64,000 bases of DNA, taken from NCBI GenBank assembly GCA_013400975.1, contig WBMZ01003273.1:62001-126000 (forward strand), read 5' to 3'. Position 1 is the stretch's first letter, and the number at the start of each line of letters is the position of its first letter. Under the pieces are notes generated by a model. It saw only the letters and a list, made by a program, of their open reading frames with translations, did no database searches and had not been told where the DNA came from. Below, piece by piece: positions 38,201 through 48,619 of the stretch. The DNA comes from Atrichornis clamosus. Lineage: Eukaryota > Chordata > Aves > Passeriformes > Menuridae. A program made the position numbers and the translations under genes.

Positions 38201-41200
38201 TTACTTACCAGTTTTAAAATAACTGCCAATCGAGTCTCTGGTAACTCCAGGAATTTTGCAAGTGCAGAACAGCATTCGGAATTGGTTCATGTCCAGAACA
38301 GTATTCCCAGATCTCTCTATGGCCACCTTCTCTCTGTAGTAACAAATACAGCAACATTAAACAAAAGAAATTACAATGATGGAATTAAATCAAGGTAAGA
38401 CAAACCAGTCTTTTACTGCAAAGAATGCATGCCAGTGAACAAAAACATACATATGCAACTAAAGGATACACAGATCTTTAACATTTAGGATCAATTATTT
38501 TTTATTAAAGCCTTACGCTCGTAATAGATCCCAGTATTTCAGGGTGTGCCATATATTTACACATGCTCTCTCTATCTGAGTGCCCTCTTTTGGTGGCCAG
38601 CAGTGTTCAATATAGGGACCAGGGCCTCCCATATTACAGTGTATTTGTGTTGAGATGCGAAGATCAAGATAAGCCACATTCAGCCACCAGTCCTCCAGCT
38701 GAAATGAAAAATGTTTAACATCAGAACTAATTAATTGTTATTCATTAATTCTTTAATAATCACTTGATGATTCAGCTGCCTGCTCTTTTTACTTTTTTTT
38801 TTTTTTAATACTCCGCCAGGTAGTTCCTATATAACACAAGGTAGGACAGTAGTTCAAAACTAACTTCTGAAGGTAACAACACATCTAGCTCTTCTATTTT
38901 CAAGCTTGAAATAAAATTCAATGCTGCTTAAGAATATTAAGCTGTAAATTATAATATTTCTTCCCTGATATTCTTAAATTCTTGCAAATGTCAGTGGTGG
39001 CTGTTGCGAATATCACAGACTACTCCATGAAGAATGGAAACAAAGTAAACTTGTGTTGAGAAGGGATCTGAGACAGACAGTTCATAAGGTACTTTTTCTG
39101 TCACCATCTGAAAATCCCCACTCTGGCGTGTGTCATGTTAGGATTTACAAAGCTCTCATGAATTCCACTTGGTAATGACCTTCCTCATATCTCTTTCTCT
39201 GTTGAAAGACAACTTTAAAATTCTACCACATAGCTTCCTTCCGGGAAGAAAAAGAGAGAGACCAAACTAAGTTCCAGGGTTTGTTTTGTTGGTGGTTTTA
39301 GTTGGGGTTTTGTTGGGGCTTTTTTTTGCCAGGGTGGAGAGAGCAGGGACAGATGTCATAGAAGGAGAGATTGACAGATGAAGCATTCAAAAGCTAGTAG
39401 CTAACTTTAAATTTCAGTTAATAAGCTCTCTTAGCCAGTCAGCTTTGAAAAAAACAAATAACATGTATATTACATAAGTGAATTACTTCATATCCAAAGG
39501 CCAAGTGGCAGATATAAGGAAGATCCTAAGACTTTAAAAAAGTTAAATGACTCTGAGTTACATCCTGAATAACCAACTTTCCATAAATTGAATTAAGATT
39601 TCTTACACTGAATTATGATTCCTTACATATATAAATACATACCCAATTCCTTCTCATTTTAGCTCTTTCCAGTAATTTCTGATGCAACTCTTTCCCAATG
39701 CCATTTTCAAACTTTTTAACTATATCCTCAGTTCTCTGATATTCTTCTTGAGTTAGAAATGGCTTCACTGTAAAAAGAAAATGTTTTTATTTTAAAGACA
39801 ACTGTACACTGAGATTCATTCCAAGATTCCGATATCCAAAGGCAAGGGAGTGCATGAAAATTATTTTCCTAAAGCAAGTATTTGAAGGGAAAACACCTTT
39901 TAAACACCTGTTAAAAATCTGTAAATAAATCAGTGTGTTCTAATAAAACATAAATACATAGTTTGAAATAAATACAGATGTTAGCAGATGAAAATAATTG
40001 CTGAAAACCTGAAATACCTAACAGATAACTAAACCAAATAGATCTACAACTGTAGCTGGAAATACTATGGAGTTCTGCAACCCCATCAGTTGTGACAGAA
40101 CTCACAAAGTAATTAAATTTACAGGAATTTTGTAAATTAACACATTGAGCCATACATATCTGTCACCCGACTGCACCAACTCTAAGCTACTTGCCTATAT
40201 TTTCAAGTCCATTCATGGTCTACAAGCAACTTGCCCATCAACTCTCATTCACCGGCCCTATGTTATGCCCACCTTTGAATGACAGCATAGGCAGTTACTG
40301 CTAGACAGTTTTCCTGGTTTTAAATCCTTTTGGTTTTCTCTCAGATCATGTGCATTCAAGGCCAATGTTCTCCATAAACATCTGCAAAACTAGTCATTAT
40401 TTTAATCTAAACACTCCTTAAAGACTTTTTACTATGAAATCTGTGGTCGGTAACAGGTATTGCTGGTATCAGTTTCCATACACGCACATCTTATTTTTTT
40501 CCTGTACTCACGTGGTGTATAATGTAATTTTTGTTATCTTTATACTTAGATTGTGAAGTCAGTGGGAAACAGAATGGAGGGTTGTGGGTGTGAGGTGTGT
40601 TTCTGGTGATTTGATGCCTATGCAAAGAGATTCAATTAATTTTTGAGGCTGATAGACACTACGGAGAGCTAATTTCTTGTCAGCCTTGCTAGTGGTAACC
40701 CTGTAATCTATTTACAGCTTTTAGAAACAAGGAAGGATACACTATTACTAAAAATTAAACAAGTATCTGCATCATCTCTATGTTTTGCAAGTAACAACTG
40801 AGTTTCAGCTGGACAAAGTCTCAACTAGGAATTAAATCTTACTTCCTCACAACTCTGTCCTGCTCCAATCACAACTGCTTGCCTGCAACCACTACCCTTC
40901 TCCACAGATCTAGACATCATCTAGACCAACACCATCTCAGCAGGATCAGCTACAGCAGTTTGCTTAGGACTGTGTTGCATTTTAAATATGTCCAAGGCTG
41001 GAGACTCTACAACTGCCCTGGTAGGAACCTGTTCCAGTGCTTGACCACTCTTGCAATAAAAAGAGTTTTCTTATGTTTAAAAGGAATTTCCATCACCCAT
41101 CTTATTCTGTCATTGGACACTACTACAACGTCTGGCTCCATCTTCTTTACTCCTCCATAACAAGTAATCACACACATTGCAAAGATCTGAACAATTCCAG

Positions 41201-44200
41201 CACTCTCAAGACTCTTCTCATATGTCAGATAATGCAATGCCTTAATAATTTTAATGGCTCATCTCTGGGGTCCCTTCATTACATCCATATCTTGCTTGTA
41301 CAGGGAGCCCAGAAATGGACACAGAACTCCAGATATGTCTTTCCAAGCACTGAACCAAGGGAAAGGATCACTTCTCTGCACCTGCTGGCAATGTTCCTTC
41401 TAATGGAGCCCTGAAGACTATTGACATGCCTTGCTGCAAGGCCACATGCTGGCTCATGCTGAACCTCATGTCCACCAAGACTTCAGGGGCTTTTCTGCAA
41501 AGCTGCTTTCCAGGCACCGGGCCCAGCTTGTGCTGGTGAGGTAAGTTATTCCCCTCTGGGTGAATAACTTGGCATTTCTCTGTATTTGTTGAGCTTCATG
41601 AGACTCTTGTTCCTCCAGCTCCCTCTGATGGCAGTCCAACCATCTGGTGTATCAGCTACTCCTTTCAGCTTTGTATCATTTACAAACTCAGAGTACACTC
41701 TGTCCCACCGTGCAGCTCACTACTGAGCATTTCAGAAGTTACCAGACCCCTGGGGTACACCATCATAGATTGGCCTACACCTGGAATATGTGTTGCTGAT
41801 ACAAACCTTTGAGCCCAGTAGTTGGGACAGTTTCCAGCCCACCTCACTGTCCACTACCTGGTCCATACTTTTAAAATTCATCTCTGAATAATTTTTTTTA
41901 AAGCTTTGGATGTGCCAAATGCCCTGCTAAAGTCAATATAAGCAATATCCACTCTTCTTCCTTCATCCACAGAGACAGTCACATCATCATAAAAGACTAC
42001 CAAGTTTGTCAAGCAATATTTCCTCTTCACAAACCCATGCTGCCCATTCCAAGCCACCTTCTTGTCCTTCATATGCTCAGAGAAGTTTTGCATGACTATT
42101 TGCCAGGGATTTCCAGGCAATTAGAGCAAGACTGATTATCTATAGTTACCCAAATCTTTCTTGTTTTTCCTGAAGACAGCAGTAATATCTGCTTTCTTCC
42201 ATTCCTCGGGAACCTACACCAATTGCCATGACCTTTCAAAGAGTATCAGAAGTCGTCTCCCAATGACAAAGGTCAGCTCCCTCAGCACTCATGGGCATAT
42301 CCCAACAGGACCCAGGTAGGTTTTCATGTCCAATCTCTTCAGTGCTGATCCTCTTCTACCGAGGGTAAGTCATCCTCACTCCTCTTCAAAATAATTCCAT
42401 TTTCAGCCTAATTATATAAGCCATTTCGGTATTTTGCACTACCTGTCCTAAGGTGAAAGATAAGGATCCTTTTTCAGATACATCCTGGGCTCCTTGTGGT
42501 ACTCCACAATAGTATAATGAAGTCCCAGTGATATTTTTTCTACTTCACAGGACAAACACGGAGCATGAGGGCAAAATATTACCTACAAACATGGTTTTAA
42601 ACACATGCTGACAACCTTAGGCAGCAAGACAGACTTTCAAGCATTCTCATACAATACTTGTGTTTAAATTGAATTGGGACCTCTGTAAGTTCCACTGCAA
42701 CACCATCCCAACTGGAAAGGTATCAGCATTTCCCTTACACCTTCACCACAGATGATCAGCTATGAACATTCAGGCAGTGACTGCCATATCTAGACCTCAT
42801 TGAGATGCAGCTTGAATTGCACACCATGAGCTGTGACCAGAGATGAAAAAACAAATAATAGCAACAGAACCATTCACCTATATCATTTTGTAGATTACAG
42901 TTTTCACCCAGGAAACCTGAAGTAGAAAGCCTTCCCAGACTGAGGGTAGTCCAACACTCAGGTTTCACAGAGAGTGACCTTATTACCACACACTATTGAG
43001 AGAATGATTACCCTCTGTTATTCAAGTTACAAAGTTATTGCAGAGCAATAAGCACATAGAAAATGAAAAAAAAAAGGCAACATTACTAGGTTCTGGTCTC
43101 AATTCATACATTCATTTAGGTTGGAAAAGAGCTGTGAGATAATTTAGTCCAACTGTTCAAGGACTGATAAGATTGCTAAGGGACTGGAATACATGATGAT
43201 ATGAGGCTGAATTTGTTAAACTTACAAATAGAATGCAAAGGGAAGACCTTCCTCTCCAACTGAATGGAATGGCCTAGCAAAGATAAAGCACAGCTCCTCT
43301 CAGAGATGCAGAGAAATAGAATACGGTAAAATACAGGAAATTTCTGACATGGAAAATGTAAAGTTTTGGGGGTTTTTTTGATCCTCCTCCCACAATTGTG
43401 ACGGTGATCAAGCACCAGAACAGGTTACACCAGAACAGAGGCTGTGGAATCTCCATCCTTGCAGATAAATAAAATCTGGCTAAGCAAGGCCTGAGCAATA
43501 TGCTGTAGCTGGTCAGCTCTGAGCAGAAACCTGGTCCAGATGAACTCTTCCCAACCTACATATTCTGTGACTACAAGGCCTCTCTCTATTTAAAAACTAA
43601 TAAATTCAGATGTAGAAGCAGCATTATTAGGAAGGAGCAGAACTTGACCCCTTTCTCACTAGAGTTCAGTGAAACTTCTCTTGCACTTCTTCAGCCCAGA
43701 GATCTTGTCTTCCTTTCTGCATAGATCAGCTCTGCCCATGAAGAAGATGAAAGACACCTTCAGTTGCATAGTTAAGAAACCCTCTAGAAAGCTGGAAATT
43801 TCAGTTTTTGGACTCTCATGTTGAGTCCAAGTGTCTGATTATGAACCTCTGGGGTGAACAGGAAGGCTAAATACCATGGCTATGGCCACCTTCTCTGCTC
43901 AAGGCTTACCTTCAAAACAAGGTTACTTCCCAAAGAAGAGGCGGCTACTGAAAGCCTTAAACAAGGCATATTCTAGAACATACTTTGTCCAGCTTTTCCA
44001 ACTGACTGGCTTTAAACAGACAAGTGTTTTATCAGCAGGTACCCTGACTAATGTCAAGTGCCTAGAGTCCTCCTCCAGCCAATGAAAGACAGTTTCCCAG
44101 GACTGATTCAAAGTCTCTATGAAGAACTATTTGCAGGTTCTGAATCATTCTTCAGAAGCACCACCTTTCCTTCACTCACCTTCACAGACGAAAAAAGAAA

Positions 44201-45726
44201 TTACAAGCTTAAGCAATAAGAATCACAGGGCTAGTGTCTAGAACTGTGGCTTTAAGTGATTTGTAAAAGGGAAGACTGTGGCAAATACTGGACTAACTTT
44301 TTTCCAACTGCCAGTGAGACTGAAGAAGAGCAACAATGGTCAAAGTTACAGAATGAGTTATGTACATAGAACAGGAAGTAGCAACTAACTTCAGTACGAA
44401 AGAGACATGTGATATGGTATTTATGAAAACAGACCAGAATCAGAAAACAAGAGCAAACAAATTCACTGTCAGATTTTCTGACTCCATGAGAGAGTTATTT
44501 ATTAACCTGGAGTGCCAGCTGGATTTACAAAACTAAACAGCAATTTTGTTATTGCAGGTTCACTAGTATTGCTGCACAACTTTAATCTGCATTACAACAA
44601 AAAGAAAATGTGGGTTTTTTAGACACATACACACACAACATTTTTGCTCTTAAGCCACCATTTCAACATTCTGCATCAAAAAGCCATGATGTAAGCAACA
44701 CCAAAGCAGGCCATTTCCAGTATACTCAGAATAAATGGGAACTCAGAGTAGACGAAAGGAATTCTATTTTGAGAAAGGGAAAATTTGGTGTAGTATGTTT
44801 CTGCTAAGGAGAGAACTCCAAGTCTTCCTCTGTTAGCATTCATGTTATCCATTTAAGATGGTAAGACACAAAGTAGATGTTCCAGAAAAAAACACCATGT
44901 CTCAAAGTTCTGAAAATTATTGAAGAAATGTAGAAAAGTAATCTCAAGATACTTCATAATGTATTTTTGTCATTCCCAATACATAATAAAGAACTAACCA
45001 GTCATCTCTACTTCATAAACAAAGCAAGACACACATGCACTGGTGTTGTTTTCAAAACTTTTTTGTGATCTTCTTTAGGCTAGCCAACATGTCAAGGCAG
45101 AAATTATCCAAGCTATATTATGTGAAAATGCTCACCACTGCTTTTTGTTTCTACTGTATTGTTAATAAATGTTCTTTCTCACCAACATTAACTATTAAAA
45201 GTTTTAAATAACTGTTTTAATACAAAGATACTGGGCTAACACAATTATAAACAAGTAGTTATGCAAAACAACATTTGTAGATGGAGAAATATCTTTTTTT
45301 AGTCCACCTGATACAGCTGAAAAAAAAATTTTTTTTAAATCCATTCTCAAACCAAAAAGTTAATCTTCCCACATGCCCAATTCCCTTGAAGAAAGGTAAT
45401 TAGGGATAAAATGAAAACTCTTACTCAGGTTGTTCTGGGCACTTAATTTCCGGTTTTGAACCTGAAAAAGACCTTTGGAACTCTAAGCTTGTTTGTATCC
45501 CACGCCCCAAATACAAAACAAGCTGTCTCTACAATCTCTTTGCAAACATCTTCAGATTAGCCCGGTTACAACAGCACACGCCACACTACCATTACAACAT
45601 GAAGTCATTACCTGCATCAAGGTATTTACTCAAAGATTCATCAAGAGGAGGTACTGGCAGGGAAGGCAGAGAATCTTGGTACTGAAACGTTCGCTCCTCT
45701 GAGGATTCAAGCACTTGCTTTTCCAT
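26171..45726 (-). CDS. CROT: CROT, peroxisomal carnitine O-octanoyltransferase (16 coding exons)
   Basis: Transfers medium-chain acyl groups (C6-C10 and branched chains) between CoA and carnitine in peroxisomes, so that products of peroxisomal beta-oxidation can leave for mitochondria. Joined exons give 612 codons, the length I recall for mammalian CROT, and read as one open frame with consistent phases. Exons: 45612-45726, 39643-39767, 38517-38698, 38209-38333, 35610-35718, 34020-34113, 33801-33926, 33256-33357, 32545-32628, 32334-32441, 31953-32083, 30507-30630, 28561-28639, 27664-27757, 27374-27493, 26171-26291. The catalytic His is residue 327 (H-S-P-F-D-A-M, first codon of exon 32545-32628). 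The STS motif is at residues 542-544 (GGGGNFVLSTS). The C-terminus is AQL, a PTS1-like tripeptide. The start has context aacATGG and the protein begins MEKQVLESSEERTFQYQDS. No defect seen. Confidence 0.98.
27374..27493 (-). CDS. CROT: CROT coding exon 15 with STS motif (residues 533-573)
   Basis: 120 bp between gtttcacag and GTATGG. Contains GGGGNFVLSTSLTGY and the GYGFFYSIRDD end of the active-site tunnel. Confidence 0.98.
27664..27757 (-). CDS. CROT: CROT coding exon 14 (residues 502-533)
   Basis: 94 bp between tttgacag and GTAATC. Reads GFDRHLLGLLLIAQEQGLP, the family's G.DRHL.GL segment. Confidence 0.97.
28561..28639 (-). CDS. CROT: CROT coding exon 13 (residues 476-502)
   Basis: 79 bp between ctttacag and GTACTC. 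Reads TYQRLQLMHKAFAKHNKM. It is too short to stand out on its own, but phase and homology fit. Confidence 0.94.
30507..30630 (-). CDS. CROT: CROT coding exon 12 (residues 434-475)
   Basis: 124 bp between gttcttag and GTAAAT. Contains CCYETAMTRRFYHGRTETIR, the carnitine-contacting YE(S/T)A..R.F..GRTE motif. Confidence 0.98.
31953..32083 (-). CDS. CROT: CROT coding exon 11 (residues 391-434)
   Basis: 131 bp between atgacag and GTAAGA. Contains FTSFGKALIRKRKLHPDTF and QLALQLAYY, where the lysines and D are part of the family's CoA-binding K..K.SPD.F.Q.ALQLAY motif. Confidence 0.97.
32334..32441 (-). CDS. CROT: CROT coding exon 10 (residues 355-390)
   Basis: 108 bp between cttcccag and GTGAAA. 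Reads GSDNVRDIPWPEELVFTVD, with the VR.IP.PEEL family signature. Confidence 0.97.
32545..32628 (-). CDS. CROT: CROT coding exon 9 with catalytic histidine (residues 327-354)
   Basis: 84 bp. The first codon CAT encodes the catalytic His327, the base that activates carnitine or CoA; it is followed by SPFDAM. Ends ENEGKWK before GTATCT. Confidence 0.97.
33256..33357 (-). CDS. CROT: CROT coding exon 8 (residues 293-326)
   Basis: 102 bp between ttgctttag and GTAAGT. Contains GDPTVRWGDKSYN and FFSNGTCSAFCD, immediately before the catalytic histidine. The family usually has more glycine/glutamate-like residues around 'GxxG' here (human GVFGCNCD). Confidence 0.96.
33801..33926 (-). CDS. CROT: CROT coding exon 7 (residues 251-292)
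   Basis: 126 bp between ccttctag and GTAGCT. Reads LREYLIDLDPKNLTLLEKIQ, then LDDSSP and TPEDYTE. Confidence 0.97.
34020..34113 (-). CDS. CROT: CROT coding exon 6 (residues 219-250)
   Basis: 94 bp between cttaaag and GTAGGA. Contains GPGLAALTSNERTKWAE, the conserved LT.ERT.WA segment. Confidence 0.96.
35610..35718 (-). CDS. CROT: CROT coding exon 5 (residues 183-219)
   Basis: 109 bp between cattttag and GTTTTC, a weak donor. Reads HLIVLCRGRVFAFDAMHEG, then LTPPEIF. Confidence 0.96.
38209..38333 (-). CDS. CROT: CROT coding exon 4 (residues 141-183)
   Basis: 125 bp between ttactacag and GTAAGT. Contains LDMNQFRMLFCTCKIPGVTR, a conserved family segment (MxQFRxLFxTCRIPG). Confidence 0.97.
38517..38698 (-). 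CDS. CROT: CROT coding exon 3 (residues 81-141)
   Basis: 182 bp between tttcag and GTAAGG. Contains LEDWWLNVAYLDLR and HCWPPKEGTQIER, typical of the choline/carnitine acyltransferase family. Confidence 0.97.
39643..39767 (-). CDS. CROT: CROT coding exon 2 (residues 39-80)
   Basis: 125 bp between ctttttacag and GTATGT. Reads VKPFLTQEEYQRTEDIV, then LHQKLLERAK, the N-terminal helical region of carnitine acyltransferases. Confidence 0.96.
40895..42500 (-). mobile_element. CR1 LINE, about 1.6 kb, in first coding intron of CROT
   Basis: Reversed CR1 from 'gacatcatctagaccaacacc' through 3' UTR and reverse transcriptase. On the minus strand, HGFVKRKYCLTNLVVFYDDV and VDIAYIDFSRAF are CR1 RT segments (the family has QHGFxKGKSCLTNL and DIVYLDFSKAFD). 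Frames are broken. It is in the same orientation as CROT transcription. Confidence 0.93.
43390..43575 (+). mobile_element. CR1 LINE 3' fragment in CROT intron
   Basis: Reads 'gtggaatctccatccttgca', then 'ggcctgagcaatatgctgta' and 'cttcccaacctacatattctg', a degenerate CR1 3' end. A short reversed CR1 scrap, 'taggttggaaaagagctgtg', lies just left at 43118-43160. Confidence 0.75.
45612..45726 (-). CDS. CROT: CROT coding exon 1 (residues 1-39)
   Basis: Begins at the ATG; 5' UTR bases back to about 45735 may belong to the same exon (acceptor tgctgcag). Reads MEKQVLESSEERTFQYQDSL and on to KYLDA. The donor is GTAATG and the exon ends in phase 1. Confidence 0.96.
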
Positions 45727-45919
45727 GTTGCAGATCTGCAGCACAACCAAACAGACTATTCGCGAAGCCCAAGTTCAATGACGAATCTCCTCCCCACACT
45801 GTTCTCTCCCCCGCTGCGGCCTCCCACCATTTACACGGTAAAAGACAGATATCAGGAAACTTCCCCCGACAAAGCCTGGATCGAGGATTTCGTGTTGGCT
45901 TGCAGCCACACACAACAGG

Positions 45920-46560
45920 GGGAAACGGTGACCAGGCGGCTACTGATGCTTTCTGTGGCATGTCGCGATTAACCAGCTCGAGGACTGTCGCTTTCTTTCC
46001 CGAGAAGAAGCCAGTCAGCCATGGGGCACCCGCCCGAGACCAGAGGACAACTGGGGAAGGGGAAATCGCCCAGCCTGGCTGGAGGCCCCACCTCGCAGAC
46101 CCCGCAGACCCTTCCACAAGGCCCCCGCCCGAGCCCCAGCCGTGTCCCCGACTCCAGCGCTCCCCGGGCCGGGCCGAGCCGAGCAGGGCGCGGGGCCCGC
46201 GGCAACACAGCGGTGTTTACAGCGGCTCAGGGCCCGCGCCGAGGACTGCCCCGGAGAGACCCCGGCGGACGGGGCCGGGGCGTAAGGAGACAGCCGAGTC
46301 GAGCCCACCCCTCTGCCCCGCCGCGGCGAACCCCGAGGAATGAGGCCGGTGGGGGCCACTGCTCACCCCGCCCTGGCCAGACCCGGATCGCTGTCCGCCG
46401 CCTTCGCCTCTGCCCCACTTCCCAGCGGGTCCGGAAGCTGCGCGGGGCGGGGCGGCGGTGGCGGGGCGGCGGTGGCGGGGATGAGAGCGGAGCGGCCTCG
46501 CCGTACCCTGCGCTCTGGGGCCCTGGACTGGGCTGTGAATTAAAGGACAGTTTTAAATGG
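45920..46560 (-). promoter_or_regulatory. CROT: CpG-island promoter of CROT
   Basis: GC-rich and CpG-rich block immediately upstream of the first coding exon, unlike the AT-rich surroundings. It contains GC-box clusters around 46440-46485 (repeated gggcggcggtggcgggg units). The untranslated first exon of CROT should start here; I cannot place its donor. Long open frames on both strands here are a by-product of base composition. Confidence 0.85.
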
Positions 46561-46689
46561 GGCGGAGCTGTTGATTCCCTCGAAGGCAGAGAGGCCTGAA
46601 CAAATCGGAGGGCTGGACAATCAGCGACCCTAGGAAGTTTAACAAGGGCAAGGGCTGAATTCTGCACCTAAGTCAGGGCAACCCTAGAT

Positions 46690-47360
46690 GTTCGGACAGG
46701 CTGAGGAACGAGAGAGTGGAGAACTGGGGGTCCTGGTCGATGGCAAGTCGAATATGAGTCGGCAGTGCCCTGACAGCCAGGAGGGCCAAAAGTGTCCTGA
46801 GGGGCATCAGGCACAGCATCGCCAGCCAGGCAAGGGAGAGATTGTCCCGCTCTGCTCTGCACTGGGGCGGCCTCACCTCGAGCCATGTGTGCAGTTTTGG
46901 GAGCCACAATGTGAAAAAGACTTTAAGCTATTAGAGAGCATCCAAAGGAGAGCTATGAAGATAGTGAAGGGCCTTGAGGGGAAGCCGTGTGAGGAATGGC
47001 TGAGGTCTCTTTGTCTGTTCAGCCTGGAGGAGACTGAGAGGAGACCTCAACACAGTCTACAACTTCCTCATGAGGGGAAGCGGAGGGGCAGACACTGATC
47101 TTTTCCCAGTGGTGTCCAATGACAGAACCCAAGGAAATGTCCTGAAGTTGTGTCAGGTGAGGTTTAGGTTGGATATGAGGAAAAGGTTCTTCAGAGGGTG
47201 GTTGGGCTCTGGAACAGGCTCCCCAGGAAAGTGGTCACAGTACCAAGTCTGACATAGTTCAAGCAGCAGTTGGACAACGCTCTTAGGCACATGGTGTGAC
47301 TCTTGGGATGTCCTGCACAGGGCCAGGAGTTGGACTTCAGTGATCCTTAAAACTTGGGAT
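46690..47360 (+). mobile_element. CR1 LINE, 3' about 0.67 kb, next to the CROT promoter
   Basis: Starts with LGVLVDGKSNMS-like ORF2 C-terminus, then 'gcagttttgggagccacaat', 'ggaggagactgagaggagac' and 'ggatatgaggaaaaggttct', ending at 'ggacttcagtgatccttaa'. It inserted about 130 bp beyond the CpG island. Confidence 0.95.
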
Positions 47361-48158
47361 CTGTGACATGGGGAGAAAGCACAGCTGGGGCTGCACTGAA
47401 GGCAGGGGCTTTTCCCAGCTGCTATCTCTCGTGAGGTGGGCTCTTAACTCCAGTGGCGTCTTTAGCAGGACTGAGACCAGATGCAAGCCCTGGCTGGCCC
47501 TGAGGGGCTCCTCATCCAGGATAAGTGGCCCAACTGCTTTGTGGGTGGGCAATAGCTCAGAAATCTGCAAGGGCATTTCTGTGGAGCAGGTCTGGGCTAG
47601 ACTAGTGGATTTCTGTGCCACCTGTTAAAATGGTGTGTGGGAGAGATGCTTGTGGGGTGTGACTTGCAGTTCCATGGAGTAGGGGTAAACAATAACCACC
47701 AACAGTGTAACGGGGTAGGATTTGGAGCAGTCTTCACATCCCGGAGCAAATATTTCACCACATGGTAAAGCACCACTTGTACTGGGAAAGACATGAGGCC
47801 CACACAGCCCTACTTGCCATGGTTAATGAGGTCTCTACTTTCAGAGACACCTGCCAGGACTGCTGTTTGGCCGATGAAGGAGTCTCTGATGCCTGCATGT
47901 GTACATGGGTGGTGTGTGTTGAAGAGCTATGGCTCAGCCCAGAGCCATAAAAAAAAATTAAATTTAAAAAAATTAAATATTTTCTGTAACATAACCTGCC
48001 ATACTCAGAACAAAATGTCACCATTTCTATATGATATTGTTACTCACAGCTAATGTGAACAAGGCTTTGTTCCTTGACTTCCTTCCTCTTCCCATCTGCA
48101 GCAGTGGCACCTTCTGTTTGCTCCTTTGTTACTACATGCCTTTGCTGCCCTGACCTAC
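47361..48158. other. Stretch with no recognised gene
   Basis: No consensus repeat or coding exon recognised; an A-rich run (aaaaaaaaattaaatttaaa) lies near 47950. Confidence 0.4.
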
Positions 48159-48367
48159 TGTTGTGGTTTAACCCCAGCCAGCAGCCATGCCCCATGCAGC
48201 TGCTCACTCACTCCCCTGCCAGTGTGATCAGGGAGAGGATCAGATGCGTAGAAGTTAGAAATATCATGGGTAGGGAAAGCAAAAGCCACACAAAAAGCAA
48301 ATTGAAACAAGGAATTCATTCACTATTTCCCATGGGCAGGTGTTTAGCTGCTCTGCTCTTCCCAAAG
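48159..48367 (+). mobile_element. ERV-L-type LTR, 5' part only
   Basis: Begins TGTTGTGGTTTAACCCCAGC, then 'ctgctcactcactcccctgc', 'gggagaggatcag' and 'aaggaattcattcac', matching the start of avian ERV-L-family LTRs as I know them. The 3' part is missing; a CR1 fragment follows. Confidence 0.8.
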
Positions 48368-48375
48368 CCTATAGT

Positions 48376-48615
48376 ACTGCATGGGGTTGTTGTGACTCAA
48401 GTGCAGAACTCAGCACTTGGCCTTGTTGAACCTCATACCATTGGCCTCGGCTCATCGATCCACCCTGTCCAGATCCCTCTGCAGAGCCTTTCTGTCCTCC
48501 ACCAGATCAACACTCCCACCCAGCTTGGTGTTGTGTGTGAATTTACTGAGGGTACACTCAATCCCCTCATCCAGATTGTCAATAAAGATATTAAATTGAG
48601 TGTTACAATCTTCCA
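48376..48615 (-). mobile_element. CR1 LINE internal fragment
   Basis: Reversed CR1 text: 'cacttggccttgttgaacct', 'ctgtccagatccctctgcag', 'tgagggtacactcaatcccc', 'cagattgtcaataaagatat'. It lacks the CR1 3' tail and directly follows the LTR fragment. Confidence 0.9.
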
Positions 48616-48619
48616 ATTC

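Noticed and set aside
46021..46599. 192-codon plus-strand frame and several overlapping frames in the CpG island.
   Set aside because: Explained by very high GC content, which depletes stop codons; low-complexity Pro/Arg/Gly composition.
47755..48053. Overlapping frames of 60-89 codons on both strands.
   Set aside because: No family similarity, no splice context, ends in an A-rich run.
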